Origin: Pseudomonas sp. H1h
GTDB taxonomy: Bacteria > Pseudomonadota > Gammaproteobacteria > Pseudomonadales > Pseudomonadaceae
Length of the DNA: 64,000 nucleotides
Reading direction: 5' to 3'
Assembly (NCBI RefSeq): GCF_000633255.1
Contig: NZ_AYMJ01000005.1
Location: 180,484 to 244,483, forward strand
Shown here: one piece after another, positions 44,247-53,371 of the stretch
How positions within the stretch are numbered: position 1 is the first letter of the stretch
Layout: every line of letters starts with the position of its first letter
Position numbers and translations under genes: made by a program
Notes under the pieces: generated by a model
Database searches by the model: none
Told to the model about the DNA's origin: nothing
The model's input: only the letters and a program-made list of their open reading frames with translations

Positions 44247-45617
44247 TTGGATTTATCGACCGCTGCCTGGATGGTTCACGACACCCGCCTGATTCTCTGC
44301 TGCCTGCTGGCGATCGCGACGATTATCGTGTTGATCAGCGTCACCAGGCTTCCGCCCTTTCTATCGATCCTGATCGGCACGTTCATTGCCGGCGTCGGCG
44401 CGGGTTTACCGCCTGAGGACGTGGCCAAGGCGTTCAGTAAAGGCGCCGGGGCGATTCTCGGTGAGGCGGGGATCATCATCGCGCTGGGCTCGATGCTCGG
44501 CGCGCTGATGGCCGAATCCGGCGCCGCCGACCGCATTGCGTCGACCTTGCTCGGGCTGGGCAAAGGCAAGTCCCTGCCGTGGGTCATGGCGCTGGTGGCG
44601 ATGGTGATCGGCCTGCCGCTGTTCTTCGAAGTGGGGCTGGTGATGATGGTGCCGATCATCTTCGTCATGGCCCGCCGCTCCGGTCAGCCGCTGTTGAAAA
44701 TCGCCATTCCGGCGCTGGCCGGGATGACCACGCTGCATGCCCTGATGCCGCCGCATCCCGGGCCGTTGATCGCGGTCAGCGCGTTGCATGCCGACCTTGG
44801 GCTGACCATGTTGCTGGGCTTCAGCATCGCTATCCCGGCGGTGATCCTGGCCGGACCGATCTACGGCAACTGGCTGTCGAAACGCATGCACGTCGATGAG
44901 CCGGCAGAACTCGGCGCGCTGTTCAGCGCCCCGCCAAAAGCGCCGCGCCAACCGAGTTTCGGCATGTCGCTGCTGATCATTCTGTTGCCGGTGCTGCTGA
45001 TGCTCGGCAGCACCCTGGCGAAAGTCGCGATGAGCCCGCAAAGCAGCGTCGCCCTGACCCTGAAGTTTCTCGGCGAACCGTTGGTGGCGCTGGGCATTGC
45101 CGTCATGGCGGCAGTGATCTGCCTCGGCTGGGCCAACGGCATGCCGCGTGAACACGTCGGCGGCACCCTGCGCAAAAGCCTCGCGCCGATTGCTGTGCTG
45201 TTGCTGACCATTGGTGCCGGTGGCGGCTTGAAGCAGACCTTACTGGATGCCGGCGTCAGCCAGACCATCAGCAAGGTCGCCGAAGGCGCGCACATGCCGT
45301 ATCTGCTGCTGGCCTGGCTGATTGCCGTGGCACTGCGTCAGGCCACAGGCTCGGCGACGGTGGCCACCACAACGACGGCGGGGATTCTGGCGCCGATGAT
45401 GGCGGGCCTCGCCGCGACGCAAAGCTCGTTAGTGGCGCTGGCGATTGGTGCCGGCTCAGTGTTCTTCTGCCACGTCAACGACGCCGGCTTCTGGATGGTT
45501 CGCGAGTACTTCGGCCTGCAACTGAAACAGACGATCTGGGTCTGGTCGATCCTGCAAACCATCGTCTCGGTGGTAGGCCTGGTGGGGACCTTGCTGTGGT
45601 GGCACTGGTTGACGTAA
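44247..45617 (+). CDS. GntP family gluconate:H+ symporter
   Basis: A 456-residue inner-membrane permease with 12 or more helices, full length for GntP/GntT. It has ISVTRLPPFLSILIGTFIAG, GAGAILGEAGIIIALGSMLG, LMPPHPGPLIAVSALHADLG and LRQATGSATVATTTTAGILA. The start is TTG at 44247, 7 bp after GGAG; the frame is open further upstream but without conservation or ribosome site. Gluconate or a related sugar acid is the likely substrate. No gluconate kinase or GntR regulator is adjacent, so it may be a second copy. It converges with the MFS gene. Confidence 0.88.
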   Translation: MDLSTAAWMVHDTRLILCCLLAIATIIVLISVTRLPPFLSILIGTFIAGVGAGLPPEDVAKAFSKGAGAILGEAGIIIALGSMLGALMAESGAADRIASTLLGLGKGKSLPWVMALVAMVIGLPLFFEVGLVMMVPIIFVMARRSGQPLLKIAIPALAGMTTLHALMPPHPGPLIAVSALHADLGLTMLLGFSIAIPAVILAGPIYGNWLSKRMHVDEPAELGALFSAPPKAPRQPSFGMSLLIILLPVLLMLGSTLAKVAMSPQSSVALTLKFLGEPLVALGIAVMAAVICLGWANGMPREHVGGTLRKSLAPIAVLLLTIGAGGGLKQTLLDAGVSQTISKVAEGAHMPYLLLAWLIAVALRQATGSATVATTTTAGILAPMMAGLAATQSSLVALAIGAGSVFFCHVNDAGFWMVREYFGLQLKQTIWVWSILQTIVSVVGLVGTLLWWHWLT

Positions 45618-45623
45618 CGGCCT

Positions 45624-46937
45624 TCAGGAACAACGCGCCACCGAACGGCGCCCGACCCCGGGCATGCGCACACCGAAGTACGCCGCGCTGACGATGCCGA
45701 CCGCGCCCATCACCGCGCAGAACATCACACAGATCCATGGGCTCCATGGCATCAGACCGATCAGCAGCAGCGGTGTGATGCTTGCCCACGCGGCGTAGGC
45801 AATGTTGTAGGTGAAGGAAATGCCGGACACCCGGATACGCGCCGGGAACAGCCCGACCATTACCGACGGCACCGCGCCGACCACACCGCAGGCCAGGCCG
45901 GCGATGGCGTACGCCAGCCCCACCCAGCTACCGCCCATGATCAGGCAGCTGTAAAGCACGCCGATGCCCAATGGCAGCAGCAGGCTATAAAGCATGACCG
46001 TGCGCCAGGCACCAAGGCGATCGACCAGCAGTCCGGCAATCACGCAGCCAATGTTGAGAAAGACGATGCCCAATGCACTCAGGGCAAAGGTGTGGCTGGC
46101 GGTCATGCCGAAGGTTTTCTGCATCATGGTCGGGGTGATCACCACGAACACCACCACCGCCGAGGTCAGCACACACGTCAGCAGCATCGCCGGCAGCATC
46201 GCCAGCCGATGCTCACGCAGCACCGTGCGCAACGGCAGTTCGACCCGCGCCTCGCGTTGCGCTTCCATGGCCATGAACACCGGCGTTTCGCTCAGCCAGC
46301 GGCGCAGGTACACGCCAATCACGCCGAACACTCCGCCGAGCAGGAACGGATAACGCCAGGCGTAATCGAGGATTTCCGCCGAGGTAAACGCCTGCGCGAG
46401 AAACGTTGCAGTCAACGCGCCGATCAGATAACCGAAGGTCAGCCCGGCCTGCAAAAAGCCCAGGGCATAACCGCGATGCCCGGTGGGCGCATGCTCGGCG
46501 ACAAACACCCAGGCGCTCGGCACCTCACCACCCACCGCCGCGCCCTGCAGGATGCGCAGCGCCAGCAACAGCAGCGGCGCGAAGTAACCGATCTGCGCAT
46601 ACGTCGGCATGATCCCGATCAGCAGGCACGGCAGCGCCATCATCAGGATGCTCAGGCTGAAGACCTTCTTGCGCCCCAGCCGATCGGCGAAATGCGCCAT
46701 CAGGATCCCGCCCAGCGGCCTCGCCAGATAACCGGTGACGAAGATCCCGAAGCTTTGCAGCAGACGCAGCCACTCAGGCATTTCCGGCGGGAAGAACAAC
46801 TGGCTGAGGGTCAGGGCGAAGAACACGAAAATGATGAAATCGTAGATTTCCAGCGCCCCGCCAAGGGCTGCAAGGCCGAGGGTCTTGTAGTCGGAACGGC
46901 TGAACGGCGCCGGTCGGGCTGTGGATTGGGCAGTCAT
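45624..46937 (-). CDS. MFS transporter, metabolite:H+ symporter (MHS) type
   Basis: A 437-residue inner-membrane protein with 12 helices. It begins YKTLGLAALGGALEIYDFII, then FGIFVTGYLARPLGGILMAH with the MFS motif FADRLGRKK, and ILQGAAVGGEVPSAWVFVAE, all typical of the MHS subfamily (citrate, alpha-ketoglutarate, proline/betaine). It starts at 46937; an in-frame ATG further upstream adds 13 residues. It is only 6 bp from the convergent GntP gene. The substrate is probably an organic acid, not determined. Confidence 0.88.
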   Translation of the reverse strand: MTAQSTARPAPFSRSDYKTLGLAALGGALEIYDFIIFVFFALTLSQLFFPPEMPEWLRLLQSFGIFVTGYLARPLGGILMAHFADRLGRKKVFSLSILMMALPCLLIGIMPTYAQIGYFAPLLLLALRILQGAAVGGEVPSAWVFVAEHAPTGHRGYALGFLQAGLTFGYLIGALTATFLAQAFTSAEILDYAWRYPFLLGGVFGVIGVYLRRWLSETPVFMAMEAQREARVELPLRTVLREHRLAMLPAMLLTCVLTSAVVVFVVITPTMMQKTFGMTASHTFALSALGIVFLNIGCVIAGLLVDRLGAWRTVMLYSLLLPLGIGVLYSCLIMGGSWVGLAYAIAGLACGVVGAVPSVMVGLFPARIRVSGISFTYNIAYAAWASITPLLLIGLMPWSPWICVMFCAVMGAVGIVSAAYFGVRMPGVGRRSVARCS

Positions 46938-47102
46938 GGCAAAGAACTCTGGCAGGCAAAAAACCAAGGCGCTCATGGTCTACGCAAATCCGCCTGGGGA
47001 CAACCCGTTAGACCATAGTCATGGTTTTGCAAAACCTGCTCACAAAAGCGCTTGGCTTGATTTACTGTTGAGGCCTGTCTGCAGCCACGGTCCAGTGAAA
47101 AC

Positions 47103-47191
47103 CTGTGGGAGCGGGCTTGCTCGCGAATGCGGTGTGTCAGTCGACACTGATTGGTCTGAAACACCGCATTCGCGAGCAAGCCCGCTCCCAC
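47103..47191. repeat. REP doublet (REPIN)
   Basis: Left CTGTGGGAGCGGGCTTGCTC and right GAGCAAGCCCGCTCCCAC, with about 45 bp between, in the divergent gap before the AtoE-like gene. Confidence 0.88.
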
Positions 47192-47249
47192 CCAAAGCAC
47201 TCAGTGATCTGCAGACCCAAAATAACCATAAAAATCCGAGGTACTTCCT

Positions 47250-48668
47250 GTGGCCGTTGAGATCGAAGATAGCCGCTCCGCGCGCTTTGCCCTGCGCTGC
47301 TCCAGCTTTGCCGAACGCTGGTTCCCCGACTCTTGGGTATTCGCTGCATTGGCGGTAATCATTGTTGCGTTGGCCACTATGGCCATGGGCGCCAAACCCA
47401 CCGATGCGGCGATGGCATTCGGCGACGGGTTCTGGAGCCTGATCCCGTTTACCATGCAAATGGCCTTCGTGGTGATTGGCGGTTACGTGGTCGCCAGCTC
47501 GCCGCCGGCGGTCAAACTGATCGACAGACTGGCACGCATCCCGAAGAACGGCCGCTCCGCCGTGGCCTGGGTCGCGCTGATCTCGATGGTCGCTTCGCTG
47601 CTGAACTGGGGCCTGTCGCTGGTGTTCGGCGGTTTGCTGGTGCGCGCCCTCGCCCGCCGCACCGATCTGAAAATGGATTACCGCGCGGCCGGTGCTGCGG
47701 CGTATCTGGGCCTGGGCGCGGTCTGGGCGCTGGGGCTGTCATCATCGGCCGCGCAATTGCAGGCCAATCCGGCCAGCCTGCCGCCGTCGATTCTGTCGAT
47801 CACCGGGGTGATTCCGTTCACCCAGACCATCTTCCTCTGGCAGTCCGGCGCCATGCTGCTGGCACTGATCGTGATTTCGATCATCGTCGCCTACGCCACC
47901 GCCCCCGGCCCGAACTCCGCGCGCGATGCCAAGGAGTGCGGCATCGACCCGGCGTTCAATCTGCCGCCACTGCAACCGCGTACCCGGCCCGGCGAATGGC
48001 TGGAACACAGCCCAGTGCTGATCATTTTGCTGGTGCTGCTGGCGGCCGGCTGGCTGTTCCACGAGTTCTCGACCAAACCGGCGATCACCGCGATTTCCGG
48101 GCTCAACACTTATAACTTCCTGTTCATCATGCTCGGCGCCCTGCTGCACTGGCGCCCGCGCAGCTTCCTCGATGCGGTGGCCCGTGCGGTGCCGACCACC
48201 ACCGGCGTGCTGATCCAGTTCCCGCTGTACGGCTCGATCGCCGCGCTGCTGACTACGGTCAAAGGCGCCGATGCGCAAACCCTGGCGCATCACATCTCGA
48301 CCTTCTTCGTCAGCATCGCGTCCCACGACACCTATGCGCTGTTGATGGGCGTGTACTCGGCGATTCTCGGCTTCTTCATTCCGTCCGGGGGCGGCAAGTG
48401 GATCATTGAGGCGCCGTACGTGATGCAGGTCGCCAACGATCTGCAATACCACCTCGGCTGGGCGGTGCAGATCTACAACGCCGCCGAGGCGCTGCCAAAC
48501 CTGATCAACCCGTTCTACATGCTGCCGTTGCTGGGTGTGCTCGGCCTGAAGGCGCGGGACCTGATCGGCTTCTCGTTTGTGCAACTGCTGGTGCACACGC
48601 CGCTGGTGCTGTTCTTGCTGTGGGTGCTGGGGACGACATTGGCGTATACGCCGCCGGTGATGCCGTAA
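47250..48668 (+). CDS. Short-chain fatty acid transporter (AtoE-like)
   Basis: A 472-residue inner-membrane protein with about 12-13 helices, of the AtoE family. Recognisable segments are AERWFPDSWVFAALAVIIVA, SLLNWGLSLVFGGLLVRALA, FLWQSGAMLLALIVISIIVA, and GFFIPSGGGKWIIEAPYVMQ. It probably takes up butyrate or another short acid. The start is GTG at 47250 behind GAGG; no better ATG exists at the conserved N-terminus. No CoA-transferase (atoDA) genes are adjacent, so it stands alone between REP doublets. Confidence 0.9.
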   Translation: MAVEIEDSRSARFALRCSSFAERWFPDSWVFAALAVIIVALATMAMGAKPTDAAMAFGDGFWSLIPFTMQMAFVVIGGYVVASSPPAVKLIDRLARIPKNGRSAVAWVALISMVASLLNWGLSLVFGGLLVRALARRTDLKMDYRAAGAAAYLGLGAVWALGLSSSAAQLQANPASLPPSILSITGVIPFTQTIFLWQSGAMLLALIVISIIVAYATAPGPNSARDAKECGIDPAFNLPPLQPRTRPGEWLEHSPVLIILLVLLAAGWLFHEFSTKPAITAISGLNTYNFLFIMLGALLHWRPRSFLDAVARAVPTTTGVLIQFPLYGSIAALLTTVKGADAQTLAHHISTFFVSIASHDTYALLMGVYSAILGFFIPSGGGKWIIEAPYVMQVANDLQYHLGWAVQIYNAAEALPNLINPFYMLPLLGVLGLKARDLIGFSFVQLLVHTPLVLFLLWVLGTTLAYTPPVMP

Positions 48669-48697
48669 ACCAGTTTAAAAACTAACACCATAAAACC

Positions 48698-48786
48698 TGT
48701 GGGAGCGGGCTTGCTCGCGAATACGCGGTGTCATTCACCAGTGATATGACTGATACAGCGCATTCGCGAGCAAGCTCGTTCGCACA
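48698..48786. repeat. REP doublet (REPIN)
   Basis: Left CTGTGGGAGCGGGCTTGCTC; right copy degraded, CGCGAGCAAGCTCGTTCGCA. It lies between the AtoE-like gene and the Pho box of the phosphoesterase. Confidence 0.82.
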
Positions 48787-48808
48787 CTGGTGCACCGCCC
48801 GCTTCAAA

Positions 48809-48826
48809 TTGTCACCTAAACGTCAC
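48809..48826 (+). promoter_or_regulatory. Candidate Pho box
   Basis: TTGTCAC-ctaa-ACGTCAC: two 7-bp direct repeats with 11-bp period, the layout of PhoB-binding sites (consensus CTGTCAT-N4-CTGTCAT). It is 61 bp upstream of a secreted phosphoesterase, a typical phosphate-starvation gene. Confidence 0.65.
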
Positions 48827-48886
48827 ATTCGCTTGCTAGCGTCCGCCCGAAACAAACTGAAACAATTAAGCAAAACGGGCTGACAG

Positions 48887-50581
48887 ATGAAAGACGAAAC
48901 AGACGGCACTGACGCACCTGAATCCGACAACCCCACCGACACCAGTCGCCGCCGCTTCCTCGGCGGAGTCGCTGTTCTGGGTGTGGGCGCCACGCTGGCT
49001 GGCTGCGGTAACGCCAGCGATCAGCCGGGCAAACCGGCCGAACGCCCGCTGACGCCGAGCGAGCTGGACAAGGCCCTGCGCGACCAGGTGAAAACCGTGG
49101 TGGTGATCTACGCCGAGAACCGCAGCTTCAACAACCTGTTCGGTGATTTTCCCGGTGTCGAAAAGCCGCTGTCTGCCCTCAAGCCTGCCGATTATCAACA
49201 ACGTGACCGCGACGGCAGCCTGCTGCAGGCTTTGCCGCCTGTCTGGGGCGGGGTGTTGCAGATCGGTCCGCAAACCCTCGATGGCGTGACCTACCCCAGC
49301 GCCACCCAGTTTCAGGAGAATCTGCCCAACGCGCCGTTCGCCCTCAAAGGCCCGAATGCCGAAGACTTGCCGTTCGGTCTGGTCACCCGCGATTTGTGGC
49401 ACGTGTTCTATCAGAACCAGATGCAGATCAACGGCGGCAAGAACGACGGCTTCGTCGCGTGGGCCGACTCCGGCGGCCTGACCATGGGCCACTACGCCCA
49501 GAGCCGTTATTCCCTGCGTCTGTGGGATGTGGCCCGGGAGTTCGTGCTGTGCGACAACTTCTTCCAGGGTGCATTCGGTGGCTCGTTCCTCAACCACCAA
49601 TACCTGATCAGCGCCACCGCACCGTTCTATCCCGACGCGGCCAATTCGGTGGCCAAGAGTCAGATCGCCACCCTGCAAAGTGCTGACCCGGCCGATCCGC
49701 GCCTGAAACCGCTGGAGCAATCGCCGGCCAGCGCCATGACCGGTCCGCCGCAGTTCGGCCCGAGCGCGCTGACCCCGGACGGTTTTGGTGTGAACACCCT
49801 CGCCCCACCGTACTGGCCGACGTGGATTCGTGATCCGGAGCGTCCGGAATACTCAAAAGGCGATCTGCCCAATGTGATGGTGCCGCAAACCCACGAGCAC
49901 ATCGGCGACAAGCTGTCGAAGAAGAGCATCGACTGGGCGTGGTACGCCGGTGCGTGGCAAGCGACGCTGGAGCAATACAAGGACTCGGGCGGCATTCCGA
50001 AGATTCCCAACTTTCAATATCACCACCAGCCTTTCAACTACTTCAAGCAGCAAGGCCCGGAGAACCCGCAGGAGCGCAGTAAACGCTTGCGCGATGCCGG
50101 CTTGGGGGACGAGTCGAGCACCAACAAATTCTTCGCCGATGCCGAGGCCGGCAAGCTGCCGGCGGTGAGTTTCTACAAACCCCAAGGCAACCTGAACATG
50201 CACGCCGGTTATGCCGATGTGGCTTCCGGCGACCGGCACATCGTCCGTGCCCTTAAGGTGCTGCGCGAAAGCCCGCAATGGAAAAACATGGTGGTGGTCG
50301 TCACCGTCGATGAAAACGGCGGCTGGTGGGATCACGTTGCACCGCCCAAAGGCGATCGCTGGGGGCCAGGGTCGCGGGTGCCGGCGCTGGTGGTGTCGCC
50401 GTTTGCCCGCAAAGGCACGGTGGATCACACGGTCTACGACACGGCGTCGATCCTGCGCCTGATCACCCGGGTGTTCCAGCTCGAAACCCTGGATGGTCTC
50501 AAGCAGCGTGACGAGGCGATGATCGCCCGCGGCCAGAAACCCATGGGCGACTTGACCAACGCTCTGCATTTTCAGGCCTGA
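48887..50581 (+). CDS. Tat-exported phosphoesterase (acid phosphatase AcpA/phospholipase C family)
   Basis: A 564-residue protein. Its N-terminus has a twin-arginine signal SRRRFLGG (20-27) and a lipobox LAGC (Cys40), so it is probably a Tat-exported lipoprotein. The PF04185 phosphoesterase core shows VVVIYAENRSFNNLFGDFPG (metal/catalytic region), ANDGF-like NGGKNDGFVAWADSG, and VVVTVDENGGWWDHVAPP with the DENGGxxDHV motif. It releases phosphate from organic esters outside the inner membrane. A Pho box precedes it. It is followed by a secreted protein of unknown function that may be cotranscribed (120-bp gap). Confidence 0.88.
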   Translation: MKDETDGTDAPESDNPTDTSRRRFLGGVAVLGVGATLAGCGNASDQPGKPAERPLTPSELDKALRDQVKTVVVIYAENRSFNNLFGDFPGVEKPLSALKPADYQQRDRDGSLLQALPPVWGGVLQIGPQTLDGVTYPSATQFQENLPNAPFALKGPNAEDLPFGLVTRDLWHVFYQNQMQINGGKNDGFVAWADSGGLTMGHYAQSRYSLRLWDVAREFVLCDNFFQGAFGGSFLNHQYLISATAPFYPDAANSVAKSQIATLQSADPADPRLKPLEQSPASAMTGPPQFGPSALTPDGFGVNTLAPPYWPTWIRDPERPEYSKGDLPNVMVPQTHEHIGDKLSKKSIDWAWYAGAWQATLEQYKDSGGIPKIPNFQYHHQPFNYFKQQGPENPQERSKRLRDAGLGDESSTNKFFADAEAGKLPAVSFYKPQGNLNMHAGYADVASGDRHIVRALKVLRESPQWKNMVVVVTVDENGGWWDHVAPPKGDRWGPGSRVPALVVSPFARKGTVDHTVYDTASILRLITRVFQLETLDGLKQRDEAMIARGQKPMGDLTNALHFQA

Positions 50582-50700
50582 AACCAAGCCCTGCGGGCTG
50601 ACGCAAAAATCCGTGAATGACGGCTTCTCTGTGCAACACGGCTGATCCAATATGAAGCGCCCCGACATCCCGGGGAACCCACGCTGAAAAGGATCTGAGC

Positions 50701-51882
50701 ATGTTCAAACTCGCAGGACTTACCCCCGCTGCACTGGCGCTCGCCGCGTTCACGCTGAGCGCGGCGGCCCACGCCGATGTCGACCTGAAACTGGGCAGCA
50801 CCGAGCGCGTCACCCGCCTCTTCGCCTACCCCAACAATTGCAGCGTGATCTGCTATCGCAACTGGTCGCTGGAGCAGACCGTCGCCCACTACCTGAGCCA
50901 GAGCGTGCAACGCGACGGTTACGCCAATGCCAAGGTGCTGGTGAAGAACGATAACGGGCAGATCCATGTCGAAATCAGCGGCGTACCGAAAGGCTACGAC
51001 AAGCCGCTGTCGGCACTGCTCGACGCCGGCGATCTGGCCTACAACGGCGCCAGCAAGCTCAACGCCGATGGCAAATGGGCTTACAGCTGGTACTTGTTCC
51101 TGCCGCTGGGCATGGCCCTGGAAAACCGCAAGAGCGTCGAGTTGCTGCACTTCCCGCCGGACTATTCGTTGACCCAGGCACAGGATTACCTGCGCTCGAA
51201 CACCACCGACCGCTGGGCCACGCTGCTGACCGACAACGGCATCCCGGCTGATCAGACCCCGGCCTATCAAACCATCATCGACATCGCGCCGATCGCGGCG
51301 CCGTCCAATGCCGGCAGTGATCTGGAGGGGGTCTACGACTACTTCAAGGATTACCAGACCACATTGGTCAAGCAGTTCAGCCAGACCAGCGCCGGCACCA
51401 CCCTGCCGATGGTCGCATTCGGCGCACCGGTGCGTAACTGGATCAAGCAGCAATACGGGCCGACTGTCGGCGTTTTGGGGCTGGCAACCATCAGCCCGAG
51501 CACCGGGGTGAATGTGCCGGTGCTGGGCTCGAACCATCCGAGCTACATCTGGTACGCCGCTGACCCGGCCAGCTACAACGGCGATGAAGCCAAGGCTGAC
51601 GCCGCCGGGCTGAAGGTCATGGGCCAGGACTTGAGCGCGGCCTGCTGGCAGGCCGGGATGGGCAGCCAGCCGGGCACCGACCCGAAAACCCTGCTCAACA
51701 GCTGCACGCAGACCTGGCAAGTGACGCAGAAGGTCAAGACCTGCGAGCTGTTCTACACCTCGATCCGCAACCTGACCCCGGAACAGGCGGCCGCCAAATG
51801 CTCGACCACGCCGATCAAGGCGCAGCTGCAACAGCTCAAGGGCGAGTTGCCGGCCACTGCGGTGCCTGCCCCCCACCTCTGA
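50701..51882 (+). CDS. Secreted protein of unknown function
   Basis: A 393-residue protein with a clear Sec signal peptide (LALAAFTLSAAAHA, cut at about residue 25), so it is periplasmic or secreted. Mature features are LFAYPNNCSVICYRNWSLEQ near the start, a central region rich in Tyr/Trp, and paired cysteines towards the C-terminus (AACWQAGMGS, NSCTQTW, KTCELFYTS, AAAKCSTTP) that could form disulfides. I do not recognise the family. The ribosome site is AAGGATC. It follows the Pho-box-linked phosphoesterase and a stem-loop closes the pair, suggesting a role in phosphate acquisition; this is inference. Confidence 0.75.
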   Translation: MFKLAGLTPAALALAAFTLSAAAHADVDLKLGSTERVTRLFAYPNNCSVICYRNWSLEQTVAHYLSQSVQRDGYANAKVLVKNDNGQIHVEISGVPKGYDKPLSALLDAGDLAYNGASKLNADGKWAYSWYLFLPLGMALENRKSVELLHFPPDYSLTQAQDYLRSNTTDRWATLLTDNGIPADQTPAYQTIIDIAPIAAPSNAGSDLEGVYDYFKDYQTTLVKQFSQTSAGTTLPMVAFGAPVRNWIKQQYGPTVGVLGLATISPSTGVNVPVLGSNHPSYIWYAADPASYNGDEAKADAAGLKVMGQDLSAACWQAGMGSQPGTDPKTLLNSCTQTWQVTQKVKTCELFYTSIRNLTPEQAAAKCSTTPIKAQLQQLKGELPATAVPAPHL

Positions 51883-51894
51883 TCTGCTGAAAAG

Positions 51895-51934
51895 GCTTCT
51901 CGTGTCAGTCAATGCTGACGCGGGAAGCAGCTCT
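51895..51934 (+). terminator. Stem-loop after the secreted protein gene
   Basis: GCTTCTCGTGTCAG, a 6-nt loop and CTGACGCGGGAAGC form a 14-bp stem with two mismatches, followed by AGCTCTTTT. A plausible but not ideal terminator. Confidence 0.6.
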
Positions 51935-51940
51935 TTTCGC

Positions 51941-51956
51941 CTGTCAGATCTGACAG
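51941..51956. promoter_or_regulatory. 16-bp perfect palindrome upstream of the SET-domain gene
   Basis: CTGTCAGATCTGACAG, 107 bp before the SET-domain gene start. It could be an operator for a dimeric regulator; no regulator gene is adjacent. Confidence 0.35.
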
Positions 51957-52063
51957 TAGACGCTATGCCGCATTCGAGAAATGATTGGATCCAAACAACC
52001 GGGTTGCGGCACTGACAGGACGTCAGGCCACGCAAGTCACAACACTTGATGACAGGGAACGTT

Positions 52064-52579
52064 ATGGGCAATCACGCACATCGGCACCACCTACCTCCCG
52101 ATACGCCAGGCATCTACCCGTTCGCCAGGTTGCCCGTGCGCCTCGGCTTCCCTTCTACGCTCGATTTCGAAATCGTTCAGGATCAACAGGGGCACGCCGC
52201 AGTGGTGGCACGCCGGGAGTTCTTGCGCATCACCCGAATGTGCCGTATTTCCGGGCAACTGTTGCCCTATCGCTGTCGCCAGACCCGTCAGCTACTGACC
52301 GGGATCCATATCTATGACCCGCGCTTTTGCGGGCTGCTCGAACACGCCTGCGACCCGAATGTGTTCCTCGACATGAGCGAACTGTGGCTCTGGGCACTGC
52401 GCGATATTCACCCGGGAGAGCACCTGACCATCGACTTCGCCGCCACCGAAGATCGCCTGCTGCAGCAGTTTGCCTGTACCTGCGGCGGGCCACGCTGTCG
52501 AGGGTGGGTCACCGGTTACGATGACCCACCCAGTATCGAGGGCCAGCACTTCCTGCAGCGCTGGCGGCGTGCGCACTGA
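52064..52579 (+). CDS. SET-domain protein with post-SET cysteines
   Basis: A 171-residue protein carrying SET methyltransferase signatures: EHACDPNV (93-100, the NHSCxPN motif), GEHLTIDF (118-125, the GEELTxDY motif) and post-SET zinc cysteines FACTCGGPRCRGW (136-148). SET enzymes use SAM to methylate protein lysines; in bacteria the targets are mostly unknown. The start at 52064 follows AGGGAA; an ATG at 52046 would add six residues. It lies alone between the secreted-protein gene and the carbonic anhydrase. The Asn of NHS is replaced by Glu, so activity should not be assumed. Confidence 0.82.
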   Translation: MGNHAHRHHLPPDTPGIYPFARLPVRLGFPSTLDFEIVQDQQGHAAVVARREFLRITRMCRISGQLLPYRCRQTRQLLTGIHIYDPRFCGLLEHACDPNVFLDMSELWLWALRDIHPGEHLTIDFAATEDRLLQQFACTCGGPRCRGWVTGYDDPPSIEGQHFLQRWRRAH

Positions 52580-52585
52580 TCGGGT

Positions 52586-53230
52586 TTACAACGCCCCGAC
52601 CGGGCGTAGACGGTATTGCGGCGGCAGTTGCTCGAAACCGCTGATCGTGGTGTTCAGGCTTTTCCAGCGACCGTCCTTGATGCCATAGATGCAGCCGTGA
52701 ATCGACAGACTCTGCCCACGATGCCAGGCGTTCTGGATGATGCTGGTGTGGGCAACGTTGGCCACTTGCTGGACGACGTTGAGTTCGCACAACCGGTCGA
52801 CCTGTTCTTCTTCGGTCGGCAGCTTCGCCAGCTCTTCACGTTTTTCGTAGTACAGATCGCGGATCGAGCGCAGCCAGCCGTCGATCAGGCCGAACTGGCG
52901 ATCCTGCATCGACGCGCGCACACCGCCGCAACCGTAGTGGCCGGTGACGAGGATGTGTTTCACCTTGAGTACGTCGACCGCGTACTGGATCACCGACAGG
53001 CAGTTGAGGTCGGTGTGCAGCACCACGTTGGCGACGTTGCGGTGTACGAACAGATCGCCCGGCAGCATGCCGACAATTTCGTTGGCCGGCACCCGCGCGT
53101 CGGAGCAGCCGATCCACAGGTACTCAGGGGTTTGCTGGCGCGCCAGCTTGGCGAAGAAATCCGGGTCTTCCTTGGTGATCGCGTCAGCCCAACGCTCGTT
53201 GTTATCAATCAGGTCTTGTAAGTCGTGCAT
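52586..53230 (-). CDS. can: Beta-class carbonic anhydrase
   Basis: Interconverts CO2 and bicarbonate with zinc. The 214-residue protein has the zinc ligands Cys/Asp-Arg in YLWIGCSDARVPANEI and His/Cys in ILVTGHYGCGGVRA, plus VHRNVANVVLHTDLNCLSVI. It resembles the Can/CynT-2 subgroup. The start at 53230 (MHDLQDLIDNNERW) is the family N-terminus; a codon 15 bp upstream is possible. It converges on the SET-domain gene with 6 bp between. Confidence 0.95.
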   Translation of the reverse strand: MHDLQDLIDNNERWADAITKEDPDFFAKLARQQTPEYLWIGCSDARVPANEIVGMLPGDLFVHRNVANVVLHTDLNCLSVIQYAVDVLKVKHILVTGHYGCGGVRASMQDRQFGLIDGWLRSIRDLYYEKREELAKLPTEEEQVDRLCELNVVQQVANVAHTSIIQNAWHRGQSLSIHGCIYGIKDGRWKSLNTTISGFEQLPPQYRLRPVGAL

Positions 53231-53371
53231 GGTGTAAGGCCTCAAGAAAGATGCGCTGGTATGACAGACGACCGCACGTCGGGGTCACGCAAGAACCGCA
53301 GGTGTTTTTCTTTGGAATTCTCGTGTGCCCGGTGAGTCCACTCAGTAAGGCCCACAGTATGAGGAATTGCC

